DNA from: Lingula anatina
Taxonomy: Eukaryota > Brachiopoda > Lingulata > Lingulida > Lingulidae
Direction: 5' to 3'
Assembly: GCF_001039355.2 (NCBI RefSeq)
Contig: NW_019775579.1
Location: forward strand, 59,830 to 123,829
DNA: 64,000 nucleotides
The translations under genes and the position numbers were made by a program. Below are positions 21,660 to 36,800 of the stretch, piece after piece. A model generated the notes under the pieces. That model saw only the letters and a program-made list of their open reading frames with translations. It had not been told where the DNA came from and did not search any database. Position 1 is the stretch's first letter, and each line of letters begins with the position of its first letter.

Positions 21660-24600
21660 AGTTTTCTTACCATCTTCATACTCTATGATTTCATTGTAAA
21701 GTGCTTGTGCCATGCTTATAGCGCCCCCAGCGAAATACGGGTTGTAAGCCATGCCATCAGCTAATTCATAACCAGCAGGAGGATCACAGTATCCAGTCAG
21801 CAGGGCGAAGATGTAGCTCTACAAAGAACAATGGAATATACAATTCTTCATTATTAACTTAAATTAATTGAGTAATATTCAGGCTGGAGAGCATGCCAGT
21901 GTATTGGCAGTAAAAATTTGTAAAAATAAGAGTTGAAAGTTAAGAAAATGTGCAGTTTATTTGTTTAATGCAGGCTAACACTTGCCAACTTAGCCAAATG
22001 CTAAAACTGACTTAAATTGGCTAAACAAAAAGGGCTTGATTTGACTAATTTTAGTCAGATAAGAACCATTTGGATAACAAATTGACAAAAAAAAAGTGGT
22101 GATTTGGCTAAGGGAAAAAAATTGCTAGCGCTACCCCGGGCAGGTTGCACAAAACATTTGTACCTGACATGATCTCCTTTTCCTTGGAAATGCCAATGTA
22201 TCAATACTGGATTTGAACGAGTTACAAGCTGGGTCATCTATAATTTGAATAACGAGGACAATACAAACCCCAGTTACAAACAGGTTTAACTACTACACTT
22301 GGAAAAGGTTAAGATTAAAAGGAACCCCATGAGCCTTGTGTTTTGTTATCCTAAATCTGACCATTTTCTTTGAAAACAACTGTGTCCTATAAACTCCGTA
22401 CCTCTGCTTCTTCTCTTGCTAGGACAACATGACCAAGATCTGGTGGATAGGCTCCATTGTTGGCTGCCTTTGCTGCTTCTACATTATCATAAGGCTTAGG
22501 GAAAGGATCAGAGAGTTTTCCAGGTCTCTGAAACATCTGCCCTGCATCATTTGGTCCATCCCATACCATAGCCTGAAAATAGAATGAACAGAAGACCCCA
22601 CTAATTCAACTGAGGGATTTGGATTTCAAACAACTTCATAGACATAATAATAAGTAAACAACAGTAACAAAGAACATGGAACAACAACACACAGAAAAGA
22701 TTATCAGAAAGAAAGGAAGTAGAAAAGTTTTCATTAAAACATACGATTTCTATCTTTTTTTTTTTCTCTATACCTCTTCAGCTTCTCTCTTTGCTTCCCT
22801 CTCTGAGTAACACACGTCCACAAGATGGCGGTAGCACAAAGCTTCCATGGTGTGACACGCGGCACACACTTGCTTGTAGACCTGGTAGCCTCTCCGTACA
22901 CTGGAGGTAAGAATTATTGTAACTGCTCACAAAATGTACACACAATTCTTTAAGTATATTTTTTCATTTCAAAATTCATTAAGGCCTGCTGGTAATAAAA
23001 TGTGTCTGGTGAAAAACACTATCGAGAACTTTATAATCATTTTTATTGGATGAATTGAGGTCAAATTTACTTTAGAAAATAATGTATTCATTTTCAATTA
23101 ATTGTTCTGTATCAAATGCCTAGTGATGCCTCTCTACCAGTATAGGCTTGAAAATCATTTGATACTATTATAGTAAAGCATGCTAGCATACCTTTCACTA
23201 AATCATTAAGAAAATCCACTCAAAGTGAAAGTATACATATGCCTTTGTCCTGTTTAACAACCTCTAACATCATTAGGCTGTATTCCCAGAGCTTTTAGAT
23301 CGATCTATCCCCGCAGGGAGTCTCACTAGATTACTGTCAGATAATCCGGCTTAAATATCCGTCCCACCTACTACAAGCTGTAAGGGGGTAATAAACTTTC
23401 GTGTCCGCTCGGCTGACAGCTATTTAGCGTGAACCCCCAGGGAGTTAGGTCGATCTAAAGTAGATTGATCTAATCTCTGGAAATGGGGTCATAGACACAC
23501 TAGATCTAAGCGTGGATTTCCAGTAACTCATCGAACCACTTCTATCAGTTTCTTATATACCACTCAAATAAAGCCGACACGCCAAGGGACATACCCAACT
23601 AATCACTCGTTCTGCCGTAAAAGAGCTTTAAAACAGCACCTTCTACAAATTTTTGGTTGAAATCAACCTAGCTAACTGCCCCAGTTATATATAATACAGC
23701 ACAGAAAGTAAGCAGAAAATACCCATTCAAATAACTTTTAAGATAAATGAAACAATATCCTTTGGTAATTCTCTAAGTTATACCAAAAGAAACTTTGTGG
23801 CACTTGGTCAGCCTTTTTTTTTTTTAAACACTAGTCAGGGGAAAAAAAAAAGAAATGAAATAAATAAATAAAAATAATTTATAACGCATTATCTAGTTGG
23901 AGAACTCTTAATCTTACCTGGCTTTATCATATGCAGCAAAATAACCCTTGAAGTCCCAGCGGTAATGGGGAGGATGAAGGATCAGCTCTTGCGCATTAGC
24001 AGGTCTGAGAAGGGCCATACCAACTCCTACTGAGCCAACCCCTAACACCCCACCAGCTACTGCCAATGCCTGGAAATAGTTATAGTCAATGTTAACAGGG
24101 ACTGGTAACGTGTGGTTTCATGAAAAAAATAAAGCTGAAAGTTTGTCGTTGCTTATTAAGAGAGAAACTGACATCTTCCCTGACCAAGGATGATAAATCG
24201 GCAATGGTCCTTTATCACAACTAGTACAAAATGGCCAATGTTGTTGACAAGTAGTTAATGTTAGGGGTTTCCCCAGGATTTGGGGTACAGGGGAGTCCAA
24301 AATTATAATCTGCAATTTGGTCACCAATTTACAGGGAGTCCAACTACAAATATACTGTCAGTCTCCAAAATATCATAAATTATGTACAGCTGTCTTTGAA
24401 AATATAGGCTCTCTTTTGAGGCCAGTGCCCCTCCAAATGACAACTTGAAAGCTCTCTGGGGAAATCCTTGGTTACTGTATTTTAGTGAACTACTGTGCAT
24501 TCATCCAAGATTCAAACAGTTAAACACTAACAGCCAACTAAACTTCTCTGTTAAGACAGAAGAAAAACAATGTTATTACAAAGAACAACTTTTTTCATTT

Positions 24601-25765
24601 AATTTTTCAATATTTAAAATATGCAGATTTAAAGGTTATTTATTTCAAAAGAATAGATCAAACGTCACAAGTACTCTTACAAAATGGGGATAACTTATAC
24701 AATGTACCCCATTGTTAAAGTCTTTAGAAATTTGTTGAAAATAGTGATTTCCTGATCCAGACTATATTTCAAGTAGGATTTGTTAGCACTTACAATCTTC
24801 TTCCTAGAAAACCTTCTGCCAGTTGATATACATGCCTGAAAAGCAAATAAAACTGTTTTATAAAATATGTACAAAAACATTAGAATAGATTCATAAAATA
24901 TAATACCTTAATATACTATACTGACAACAGAATACATATAATGCACTCAAGACATTTACATTAGCAAAGAAGTATCGGGTAACTGATAGTGATGATGTAA
25001 TTTTACAAATCATTAAGATGTCTAATGTATTAAAACCTTTTATCACATTCCAACTCAAGAAGAACTATTAGTTACTAACTTTTCTAGAGTTGAAACATGG
25101 CATATGATCTGATAATACAGAAACAAATCATAATAATTTGCGGAGTTAGGTCAACAATGTCAATTACCAAATTGTCATTACAGAATGACTGATGTCAATG
25201 GTCAGAGCTTTTAAGTTAACTTTAAAACCTTACACACTAGTTGACAATGATTTCACATATATCACATGATCGCACATACATCTTTCATGGTTTAGCTCAT
25301 GTAGACTTTTACCATGTACGTGCTGAGGCACAAAATTCGATGGGTGGGGGTGGGGGGGGGGGAGAAAATGCGTAAGAACAAGCATTAATTTAGCCCGTAA
25401 ATGGATTGTTGACGACTGCTTTTTCGGCAGACACAAATTCAAGAATCGAACGTTCGCCAAACGTTCACAGTCAGTGCGTGCAAGGACGTATATTTAATAT
25501 ATTCAATACACGTCCTTGGTGCTTGGAACTGCTTATTCAAAGTATGCATCTCGATCTGCAACATTTAGGTGGACTACGTGACGTGGGTAGGTGGTTAGAT
25601 TTTTGAGCTGTTGAAGAGCACGATTCATCTATGACTGTAGTAAGATTAAAATGACAACAATTTGCAGTAAAAGAGCTTTTCGCTTAGACTTACCCCCTGC
25701 GAACTTATTGATGTTTTGGCTTGTAAAAAGCCCTGTCTCGACGCTTTTGCCAGTAGGGCAGACAT
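19473..25765 (-). CDS. CYC1: Cytochrome c1, haem protein of respiratory complex III
   Basis: Eight minus-strand exons: 25694-25765, 24794-24835, 23918-24069, 22774-22900, 22402-22572, 21671-21818, 21045-21145 and 19473-19577. All junctions are GT/AG and the frame is continuous for 305 residues. The first ~40 residues are basic and Ser-rich (mitochondrial targeting), followed by a Gly/Val-rich bipartite sorting segment ending RPANA. Exon 4 carries the c-type haem motif CAACH in [15 protein letters not shown]. Exon 5 has [18 protein letters not shown] and [11 protein letters not shown]. Exon 6 has [14 protein letters not shown] and [11 protein letters not shown], supplying the Met haem ligand. 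Exon 8 is the C-terminal membrane anchor with a KRFKFH basic end. The mature protein passes electrons from the Rieske protein to cytochrome c at the inner membrane. Human CYC1 is 325 residues, so this is full length. It shares its upstream region with GPAA1. Confidence 0.97.
20433..20484 (-). mobile_element. 52-bp 3' tail of an RTE-type LINE with target duplication
   Basis: On the minus strand it reads a GGGACGAGGAGGAATG core followed by (ATG)n. CTCTTGAT flanks it on both sides (20425-20432 and 20485-20492). A short 3' end with a trinucleotide tail and flanking duplication is a severely 5'-truncated retrotransposition. It lies in the last CYC1 intron. Confidence 0.65.
20841..20916. repeat. 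38-bp tandem duplication
   Basis: Two adjacent units starting GTTTTCATTTAA and ending CATCCACAGAA differ at a few positions. In the last intron of CYC1. Confidence 0.8.
21613..21658 (+). repeat. (GA)n microsatellite
   Basis: About 23 GA units, beginning about 12 bp downstream of the CYC1 exon 6 donor (read on the minus strand). A minus-strand open frame running through it is exon 6 plus repeat. Confidence 0.95.
23276..23494. mobile_element. MITE-like element, GATCGATC family (copy 2)
   Basis: Carries the family landmarks in the opposite orientation to the 11.8-kb copy: TTAGATCGATC near the left end, GGGAGTCTCACTAGATTACTGTCAG, then TAGCGTGAACCCCCAGGGAG and AATGGGGTC near the right end. It lies in CYC1 intron 3. 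The copy is diverged, so boundaries are approximate. Confidence 0.7.
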
Positions 25766-26457
25766 TTTGTAACAGTGGCTACCGCAGTTATTAATGTCCG
25801 ACAATAAATTACATTCAATTTGTTTTTGAATGTATCTAATATCAATATCAATTTGATAATCAAAAGCAATTGAATATTTTATTGATATATTTAGTGAATA
25901 TTATAGTATTTTTAACCAGAAAATTGAAAATTTGGATTATATTTTAAGAGGTATGAGGTAATATCCCAATGCGCATTTGAACTCACGCATCCGGTCTTTC
26001 ATTTCCGGTTTGCATGAGTTTCCTTTGAATCAACTCGCCCCTATATCGGTTAACAAAGGTAATTCGATTTGTGTTTGCGTGATTTCTAGATCTACCCGCA
26101 CAGGGCCATTGTCCCTGTCCCTGATGCCATGAGTTTGTCAACTGCACGTGATATTATTTTATGTAATATTTTGACAGTAACTGGTTCAGAGTGAGACGGA
26201 GCCTGTGGAATTGCAAAAAGCTCGAGTTGCAGTAATGAATATTCAGATATTCCTTACAGTACTTATACACGTACTCAACCTGCATGTTTTCAAACTCATA
26301 GAGCAAGAGAGTCCCTGGCAAGCATGCGGTCCATTCTTCACATTAAAAATAGAAAAAAAAAACGTGTTTTTAATTTTTTGTTCATAGTGTTAGTAATGCT
26401 ACATTTTTTTCAGAATGGTGTCAATACTACTGGTGCCATACTGTGTTAACAAGTGAC
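25766..26457. promoter_or_regulatory. Shared (bidirectional) CYC1-GPAA1 upstream region
   Basis: The CYC1 start codon (minus, 25765) and GPAA1 start codon (plus, 26458) are 692 bp apart, head to head. No TATA box is evident. ATTTCCGG at 26001-26008 and a nearby CCGGTC are ETS/NRF-2-type motifs, which are common in TATA-less bidirectional and nuclear-mitochondrial promoters. A GPAA1 noncoding first exon probably ends at 26058 (AAAG before GTAATT), with the intron ending in a TTTTTTTCAG acceptor at 26413. The region is repeated at about 30108-30770. Confidence 0.6.
26415..26456 (+). promoter_or_regulatory. Upstream open reading frame of GPAA1 copy A
   Basis: ATG at 26415 opens a 13-residue frame whose TGA at 26454-26456 sits one base before the GPAA1 start codon. 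In copy B the ATG is GTG (30728-30730), so the frame is lost there. Confidence 0.55.
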
Positions 26458-29623
<3,166 letters not shown>

Positions 29624-30105
29624 GTATTAATAGATTTCTGGAATTGTATTTTTTTATTTGTTTTACATAGGTTGATGAATAACTTCAGCTTAATCAAATG
29701 AATATTTTGATAATTTGTTACAGTAATAATAATTCTATTTTGATGTTTTGATGCTTACTTGACACCCCCCTCCCCCCCCCCCCAAAAAAAAAAAAAAAAA
29801 AAAGGTTTCAGCCTGTGTAGTATTATAGTAACTAAAGCATTTGTGGTAATTGCACTTATGATACTACATAACAATTTCTGTTTTTTTGATGCAGTGCTGT
29901 CCTTGCACTTATAAAAAACAAGCATGCTTTTTTTATCTTATTATTATACTCATGTGCTTTGTGGCTTTCAGTGTTAGATATTTTACAACTACTTGGCTGA
30001 AACAAAATGTGCTAATTTAAAAATGATAATTCAAGTTTTTAAAATCTCTTGCTGGACTAACAGTTTAGTCTTATTGATGGCATTGCATCTCCCTCTTGGA
30101 GACCT

Positions 30106-30106
30106 N
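30106..30106. other. Single N at the junction of the two GPAA1 copies
   Basis: The N separates the end of copy A from the start of copy B, exactly where the near-identical repeat begins, which points to a scaffold or haplotype join. Confidence 0.95.
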
Positions 30107-30107
30107 T

Positions 30108-32563
30108 CGCAGTTATTAATGTCCGACAATAAATTACATTCAATTTGTTTTTGAATGTATCTAATATCAATATCAATTTGATAATCAAAAGCAATTTAAT
30201 ATTTTGTTGATATATTTAGTGAATATTATAGTATTTTTAACCAGAAAATTGAAAATTTGGATTATATTTTAAGAGGTATGAGGTAATAGCCCAATGCGCA
30301 TTTGAACTCACGCATCCGGTCTTTCATTTCCGGTTTGCATGAGTTTCCTTTGAATCAACTCGCCCCTATATCGGTTAACAAAGGTAATTCGATTTGTGTT
30401 TGTGTGATTTCTAGATCTACCCGCACAGGGCCATTGTCCCTGTCCCTGATGCCATGAGTTTGTCAACTGCACGTGATATTATTTTATGTAATATTTTGAC
30501 AGTAACTGGTTCAGAGTGAGACGGAGCCTGTGGAATTGCCAAAAGCTCGAGTTGCAGTAGATATTCCTTACAGTACTTATACACGTACTCAACCTGCATG
30601 TTTTCAAACTCATAGAGCAAGAGAGTCCCTGGCAAGCATGCGGTCCATTCTTCACATTAAAAATAGAAAAAAAAACGTGTTTTTAATTTTTTGTTCATAG
30701 TGTTAGTAATGCTACATTTTTTTCAGAGTGGTGTCAATACTACTGGTGCCATACTGTGTTAACAAGTGACATGGGTTTGCTAACAAACCCAACTTCCAGG
30801 GCCACCATTGTGGGCAGCATAACCAGACACAACAACAAAATATGCTTCTTATGTTATGTAGTCGGGTTATCATGGTTCCTGGCTTTGGCATACCAAGAAT
30901 TAAATGCAGGGACCTATTTCTCAGAGAATGCTCTCCTTCCTGGTAAGAATAAGACAGTTAGGGTGTGTTCCCAGTAAAATAATTGTTTTAAGTAGATCAA
31001 TCCAATCCCGTGGGTCTCTTGCTGTATGCAATTAAATGAATGACACGCCTCCTCTAGCAGTTAAGGGCTAATGAATTTTCAGGTGCATTCAGTTTCGTTT
31101 AAAGCAAAGTAAAAAAGGTTCCAGTAGCCTAACTATGGTTGTGCTTAGAGACACTACATCTACATTTTAAATGAAAATTAGACTTGGGTGCATTGTTTTA
31201 TTTTAGGTTTAGTGAGGAGCCAATTTTATGGAGATTCAGAAGCAGAGGGATATTATAGTCAGCTAAAAAGTGAATTGAATAAAGATAAAAAGTAAGTGTC
31301 TTAGAGTGCATTCCCAGAGATTTAGATCGATCCATCCGGATCGACCTAACTCCCTGGGGGTTCACGCTAAATTGCAGTCAGCCGAGGGGGCACGACAGTT
31401 AATTATCCCCTTACAGCTTTTAGTAGGCGGGACAGACGCTTAAGCCAGCTAAGCTGACAGTAATCTAGTGAGACTCCCCACAGGGATAGATCGATCTAAA
31501 ATCTGTGGGAATGGGGTCTTATTTGCATATGATATTTGTAATATGCACTCTATGTACTGTGTTATCCATTTGCCACCAATATAAAGTTATGATCATTGAT
31601 AATAAAAGCACAATTATTTACTCAAGATTTCAGAGTAGGGTTTAGTAAGGGTAAGGAAAGATGTTGCACCTCTGTTTGTTTGCTTGTTTTCACCAGCTTA
31701 ACTCAGAAAGCTATACATGGATTGTGATGAAATTTGCCATAAAATGGATTAACTTAAAAGTGATAGATTATGGTGATGATCCATGAACTAATTAATTAAT
31801 GGTTGATGATTAGTTAATTATTTATTTTTGGTAGAGGTCTGTGCTCTCTGAGTGCTGTCCTAGTTTGATACTGATCCTAGTGAAATGTGCCCTGTTCTTT
31901 AGTGTCATGCCAGTGAAGTGGATATATAACCAGTTTATGGACCTGGGACTGGATGTATACATACACAATTTCACCTTTAGATACCCACTCAAAATATTTG
32001 GAGAAAAGGCAAGTCTGAATGGATATATATTTTTTAATGTGGTCTTACATTTGTATTTTTTTATTGGACTCTTTTTTTTTTTTTTTTTTTTTTTAAGGTA
32101 AAAAATCTGATTATTTTTTCTTGGTGGTTTTGTTAACTTAAGACAAGTGTGTGTGTGTGTGTGTGTGAGTGTCCTCTACCACCCCACAACACAGAACATC
32201 ACGGTTTTGCAAAATTTACCACTGTAATTAATGCTGCTCTTATCTTCCTTTTTACAGCAAATTCCTGGCCAAAATGTGTATGCCATCATGCGTGCATCTC
32301 GTGCAGCAAGCACGGAGGCCTTGGTGCTGACCATCCCCTTTAGAACAGTGACCACTGTAATGGACAAGACACATGGTGGTCTGGCCCTCATGCTGACCAT
32401 GGCTAATCACTTCAGAAGTAAGGACTCATTCCCATTGAAACTGTCCTTCTATGTTAATTGATTCAACTCTGTGGGAACTCTTGCTGAATAAAATAATAAT
32501 AGCAGTCTATAATTGAAATTCCCCAGCATATACTTTGCAGGTTTTTATTACAAATCCACACCT

Positions 32564-32614
<51 letters not shown>

Positions 32615-33822
32615 TTTCAGAGTCATCATATTGGGCCAAAGACATCATCTTTGTGGTGACAGAGCATGAGTACATAGGAATGCAGGCCTGGCTGGATGCT
32701 TATCACGAAACCAAATCTGAATGTGAGACCCAAACTAAACACTACCTTTCTGTTTTTTTTTTTTTTTTTTTCATACTTCTTGTACCCTTTAGAGTGTCGA
32801 GGGGAGAAAGAGTTAGAATTTTCTGTCTCTGGTGAGCTGGAATGTAGGTCGAGTGGGATGTTGTTTGATTGCAAGATCTCTTGTACTCCATCTACCCACA
32901 TCTTCCTCGGCCTTCCTCTTGCCTTGACCTTTCTGGTTTAGATGGGTTTAAGAGGATGAAATTACTACTGTGTTTTCTGGTTTGGATCAATATCACTATA
33001 TTAAATTTTTTCTGAAGTTTTTAAATAGTCCTTAAATAGTCCTTTAAACATCAAAAACCCAGAAAACATAGAATTATAGTATGTTAAGAAAGTCTGTTAT
33101 TACAACCTATCATCCCTAATGTGTATTTTTCAGTGATTTCATCAAACAGCCTGGAAGGACACGGAGGAAGTATTCAGGCTGCCATTAACCTGGAAGTTCC
33201 CACCAATAAGATTTCATCGTTTGACTTCAGGCTTGAGGGTTTGAATGGGCAGCTGCCTAACCTTGACCTCTTCAATCTGGTGGTTCGTATAAGTCGCCAG
33301 GAAGGTTTTGATGTGCTGTTGAAAGAGCAGGTATTAATAGATTTCTGGAATTGTATTTTTTATTTGTTTTACATAGGTTGATGAATAACTTCAGCTTAAT
33401 CAAATGAATATTTTGATAATTTGTTACAGTAATAATAATTCTATTTTGATGTTTTGATGCTTACTTGACACCCCCCTTCCCCCCCCCCCCCCAAAAAAAA
33501 AAAAAAAAAAAAAAAAAAGGTTTCAGCCTGTGTAGTATTTCAGTAACTGAAGCATTTGTGGTAATTGCACTTATGATACTACATAACAATTTCTGTTTTT
33601 TGATGGAGTGCTGTCCTTGCACTTATAAAAAACAAGCATGTAACATGCTTTTTTTATCTTATTATACTCATGTGCTTTGTGGCTTTCAGTGTTAGATATT
33701 TTACAACTACTTGGCTGAAACAAAATGTGCTCATTTAAAAATGATAATTCAAGTTTTTAAAATCTCTTGCTGGACTAACAGTTTAGTCCTATTGATGGCA
33801 TTGCATCTCCCTCTTGGAGACA
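30108..33822 (+). repeat. Duplicated GPAA1 5' segment, copy B
   Basis: Second copy of the promoter and exons 1-6. It continues without a break into the unique GPAA1 sequence beyond 33822 (ATAAGCAACTTC). Confidence 0.95.
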
Positions 33823-36800
33823 TAAGCAACTTCTTCATTTTGATTAAATTGTAAATATAGTTACTGAAATCATCATCATCATCATTTAGAGCCTATAGTG
33901 TTCCACTGTTGGACAAAGGCCTCAGCATGCTTTTTCCATTGTTTCCTATCCTGAGCCTCAGATTTCCAGTTTGGCCAAGGTTTCTTCTTCCACGACTTCC
34001 AGTAGTCATCTAATTCATCCCTCCATCGTTTCACTGGCCTTCCTCTTTTTCTTTGTCCATACCTTGGGGTCCATTCCAAAGTGAAGTTACTGAAATAGAT
34101 TAAAATAATTGACTTATGTTAAATTAAAAAAGATGACTTAACTTCACAGTATAAGCACACTAGCATGAGTTCATCTTAATATGTTTATCCACTCTGTACC
34201 AGCATGACCCCTATCATCCAGAGACCTTTGAGGGTTATCTGCAGAACCTGAAGACCATGTTCTTGATGATGTGGACCCAGGCTCCAGGCAGCGCCAATAA
34301 CAACCACGGGGTCTTCCTCAAGTATAACATAGAGGCCCTGACCTTAGTGGGAAAGAAAGAGAAAGGAAAACATGCTCAGGGATATGGGCCCATGGGAAGG
34401 TGATCTGTTTTGATGTTTTTTTGTTTTTTTTTTCTTTTATTTATTTATTTTTGTAATTTTTGAAAAGTTAGAATATATTCCAGTTAGTTGATTCATTCAT
34501 CAAAAGATCAACGATGGTGATAACTGAAGTGACACAAACCTTGTATTTATATACTCAGTTACTTACAAAAATGCATACATGTCCACCTGCATGCTCGCAC
34601 ACACGTCAGAAAGACAGATACATTGAAGACTCATATTTTTAGAATCGCCTATCAGTAACTGTCATTTAGTTAATTTTAGTTTTTAATAAGGTGTACTGTA
34701 ATTTTATGATTAATTTTAAATGTTGTGATTTTAGTTTCTTATCATTTTAGAATATGAAATAATTGGTTCTTTAAATTAGTTCTTAGTCCTTTAAAATTGT
34801 AATGTGTTCTTATACTAGTATTGTGTTATTTAGCTCTTTTAAGTGAATGTTGTAAGGCGCATTGAGATTTTTAATGGAATGCGCCATAGAAAAATGAATT
34901 ATTATATTATTATTATTATTACATACAAGTAGACAAAGATGCTTTTTTATTAACAAAAAATATAACATATATATTGTCGTTTACATTTTCAGGACCATTT
35001 TATGTTTAAGCCCAGCTGGTATTCATGAATTAATAATTACACAGACAATGCTTTCCTACTGTCAAATTGTCAGCTCTACTCAAGAGCCTTCCTCAGGACA
35101 AACGGGTCATGCGCTGATGATCTAACGCTGAGGTGTAATTATTGACCAGTTATCCAGCTGGTATTGTTAAGCCCTACTTCACTGTCGCTTTCTTCTTGTT
35201 ACAGAACAGTAGAGGGCATCTTCCGCAGTCTAAACAATCTTCTGGAGAGATTTCACCAGTCGTTCTTCTTCTACCTCCTCCCAAGTACCAGCAGATATGT
35301 CTCCATAGGTCTTTATATGCCTCCGTTTGCCATAATGGTGGCAGGGAGTCTTATCAAAATATCCTTTACTATGATTTATTAGTGATCATTCAAACAGGTT
35401 GTTAGAAAATGATAAAAGCTTAGGCCTTATTTTGCTCATGTTTATGTTATATTGAACATGCATATTATATATGCATTGAATATTATGTTATCTACACTTT
35501 TTGATTATTCAACTTATTATTAATAAACAGTGGTTCTCAACATATTTTCTTGAAGTAAGGCATGTTATTTTTGTCATGGATCTCAAAAAGAAAAAAAACA
35601 GATGTGACTTTATCATATTCACTGTTTAAAATTGTGATTTAGTGTATACATGCAATTGCTCTTGAATGATATTGCTCAAATTACAAAAGAATCATATAGG
35701 TTGTTATAACTTAACAGTCTTCAGGCAGTGGCTATGTGGATTAGCTGTACCGAGACGGTGGAGGAAGGTGTTTCAACTGAAAAAGAGAAGAAAGAAACAG
35801 ATCAGGCTAATGGAGAGAGTGTACAGAAAAATGAAGTCAAAGATCACAAGGAGGAAAAGGTAAATAGTAGCGCAGCACATATTTTTCTAAAATCGAGATC
35901 AGGGATTAAAGTAGAATTGGGATTTGATACGGCTTTGTGAGTAACCTTGGCCTTGCTTTTCATAAAACATTTATTTTGTCAAATTTTACACAGGAATATT
36001 TGTTACAGATGTAGAATTAAATCTTTACTCCTGAAAGTATTCCAAATATTATTGATTATTCAGACATGAGCGCTTTACATGGAATGATGGAATTCTAAGA
36101 TTTTAGATTCAGTTCTGATGAAACGTAAAATAAGTTGTCAATGGTTCCATCAATGTGGAATTATTTGCATTGTCATAACTAAATTATCTACAGAGAAGTT
36201 CTTTGGCTTCAGCCGTGAATGAACCACGCTTTGAGAAGCCCTATTAACGCAAGGAGTGAATATCTCTTACAACACTGAGCTAGCTGCTTACATTCCATTA
36301 CTTTTCTTTGTGTATATTATAAGTACTTTTAATTATTTCATTTTTATGTTTAATACTTTCATTGAAGGAGGAAGAAAGGAAAGGCCTGCTGAGCGTGATC
36401 CCCATTCTCTTCATCACGCAGCTGTTTGGCCTCCTTGCCTACTTCAGTCCCGATTTCTTCGTAGATCTTGGGATGCCATTACACCTACATGTGGCAGAAG
36501 CTGTTCATTATGGGATGCTAGCTTTATTTCTCTCATCCTTGGCCATGCCAAGGTTTTTAAAAAGGTAGAGAATAAATATTAAGTCTGGACTCGTAGATCT
36601 TGTCACATGTCTTTGGGTTTAGTCTTGAGGCAAGGATTGAAAATTAAAGGGTATTAGCTGGACTTTCTTTAGCAAATTTCCATGTCCGTTTAAGTAAATT
36701 CTTACTATTAAAACCCTGTTTGAAGAAAACCAAGAATAAATGTAATGGAAAGATGAATACTTTCAATTTTCTTATGTCTTTTCTTGTACCAAATATAATT

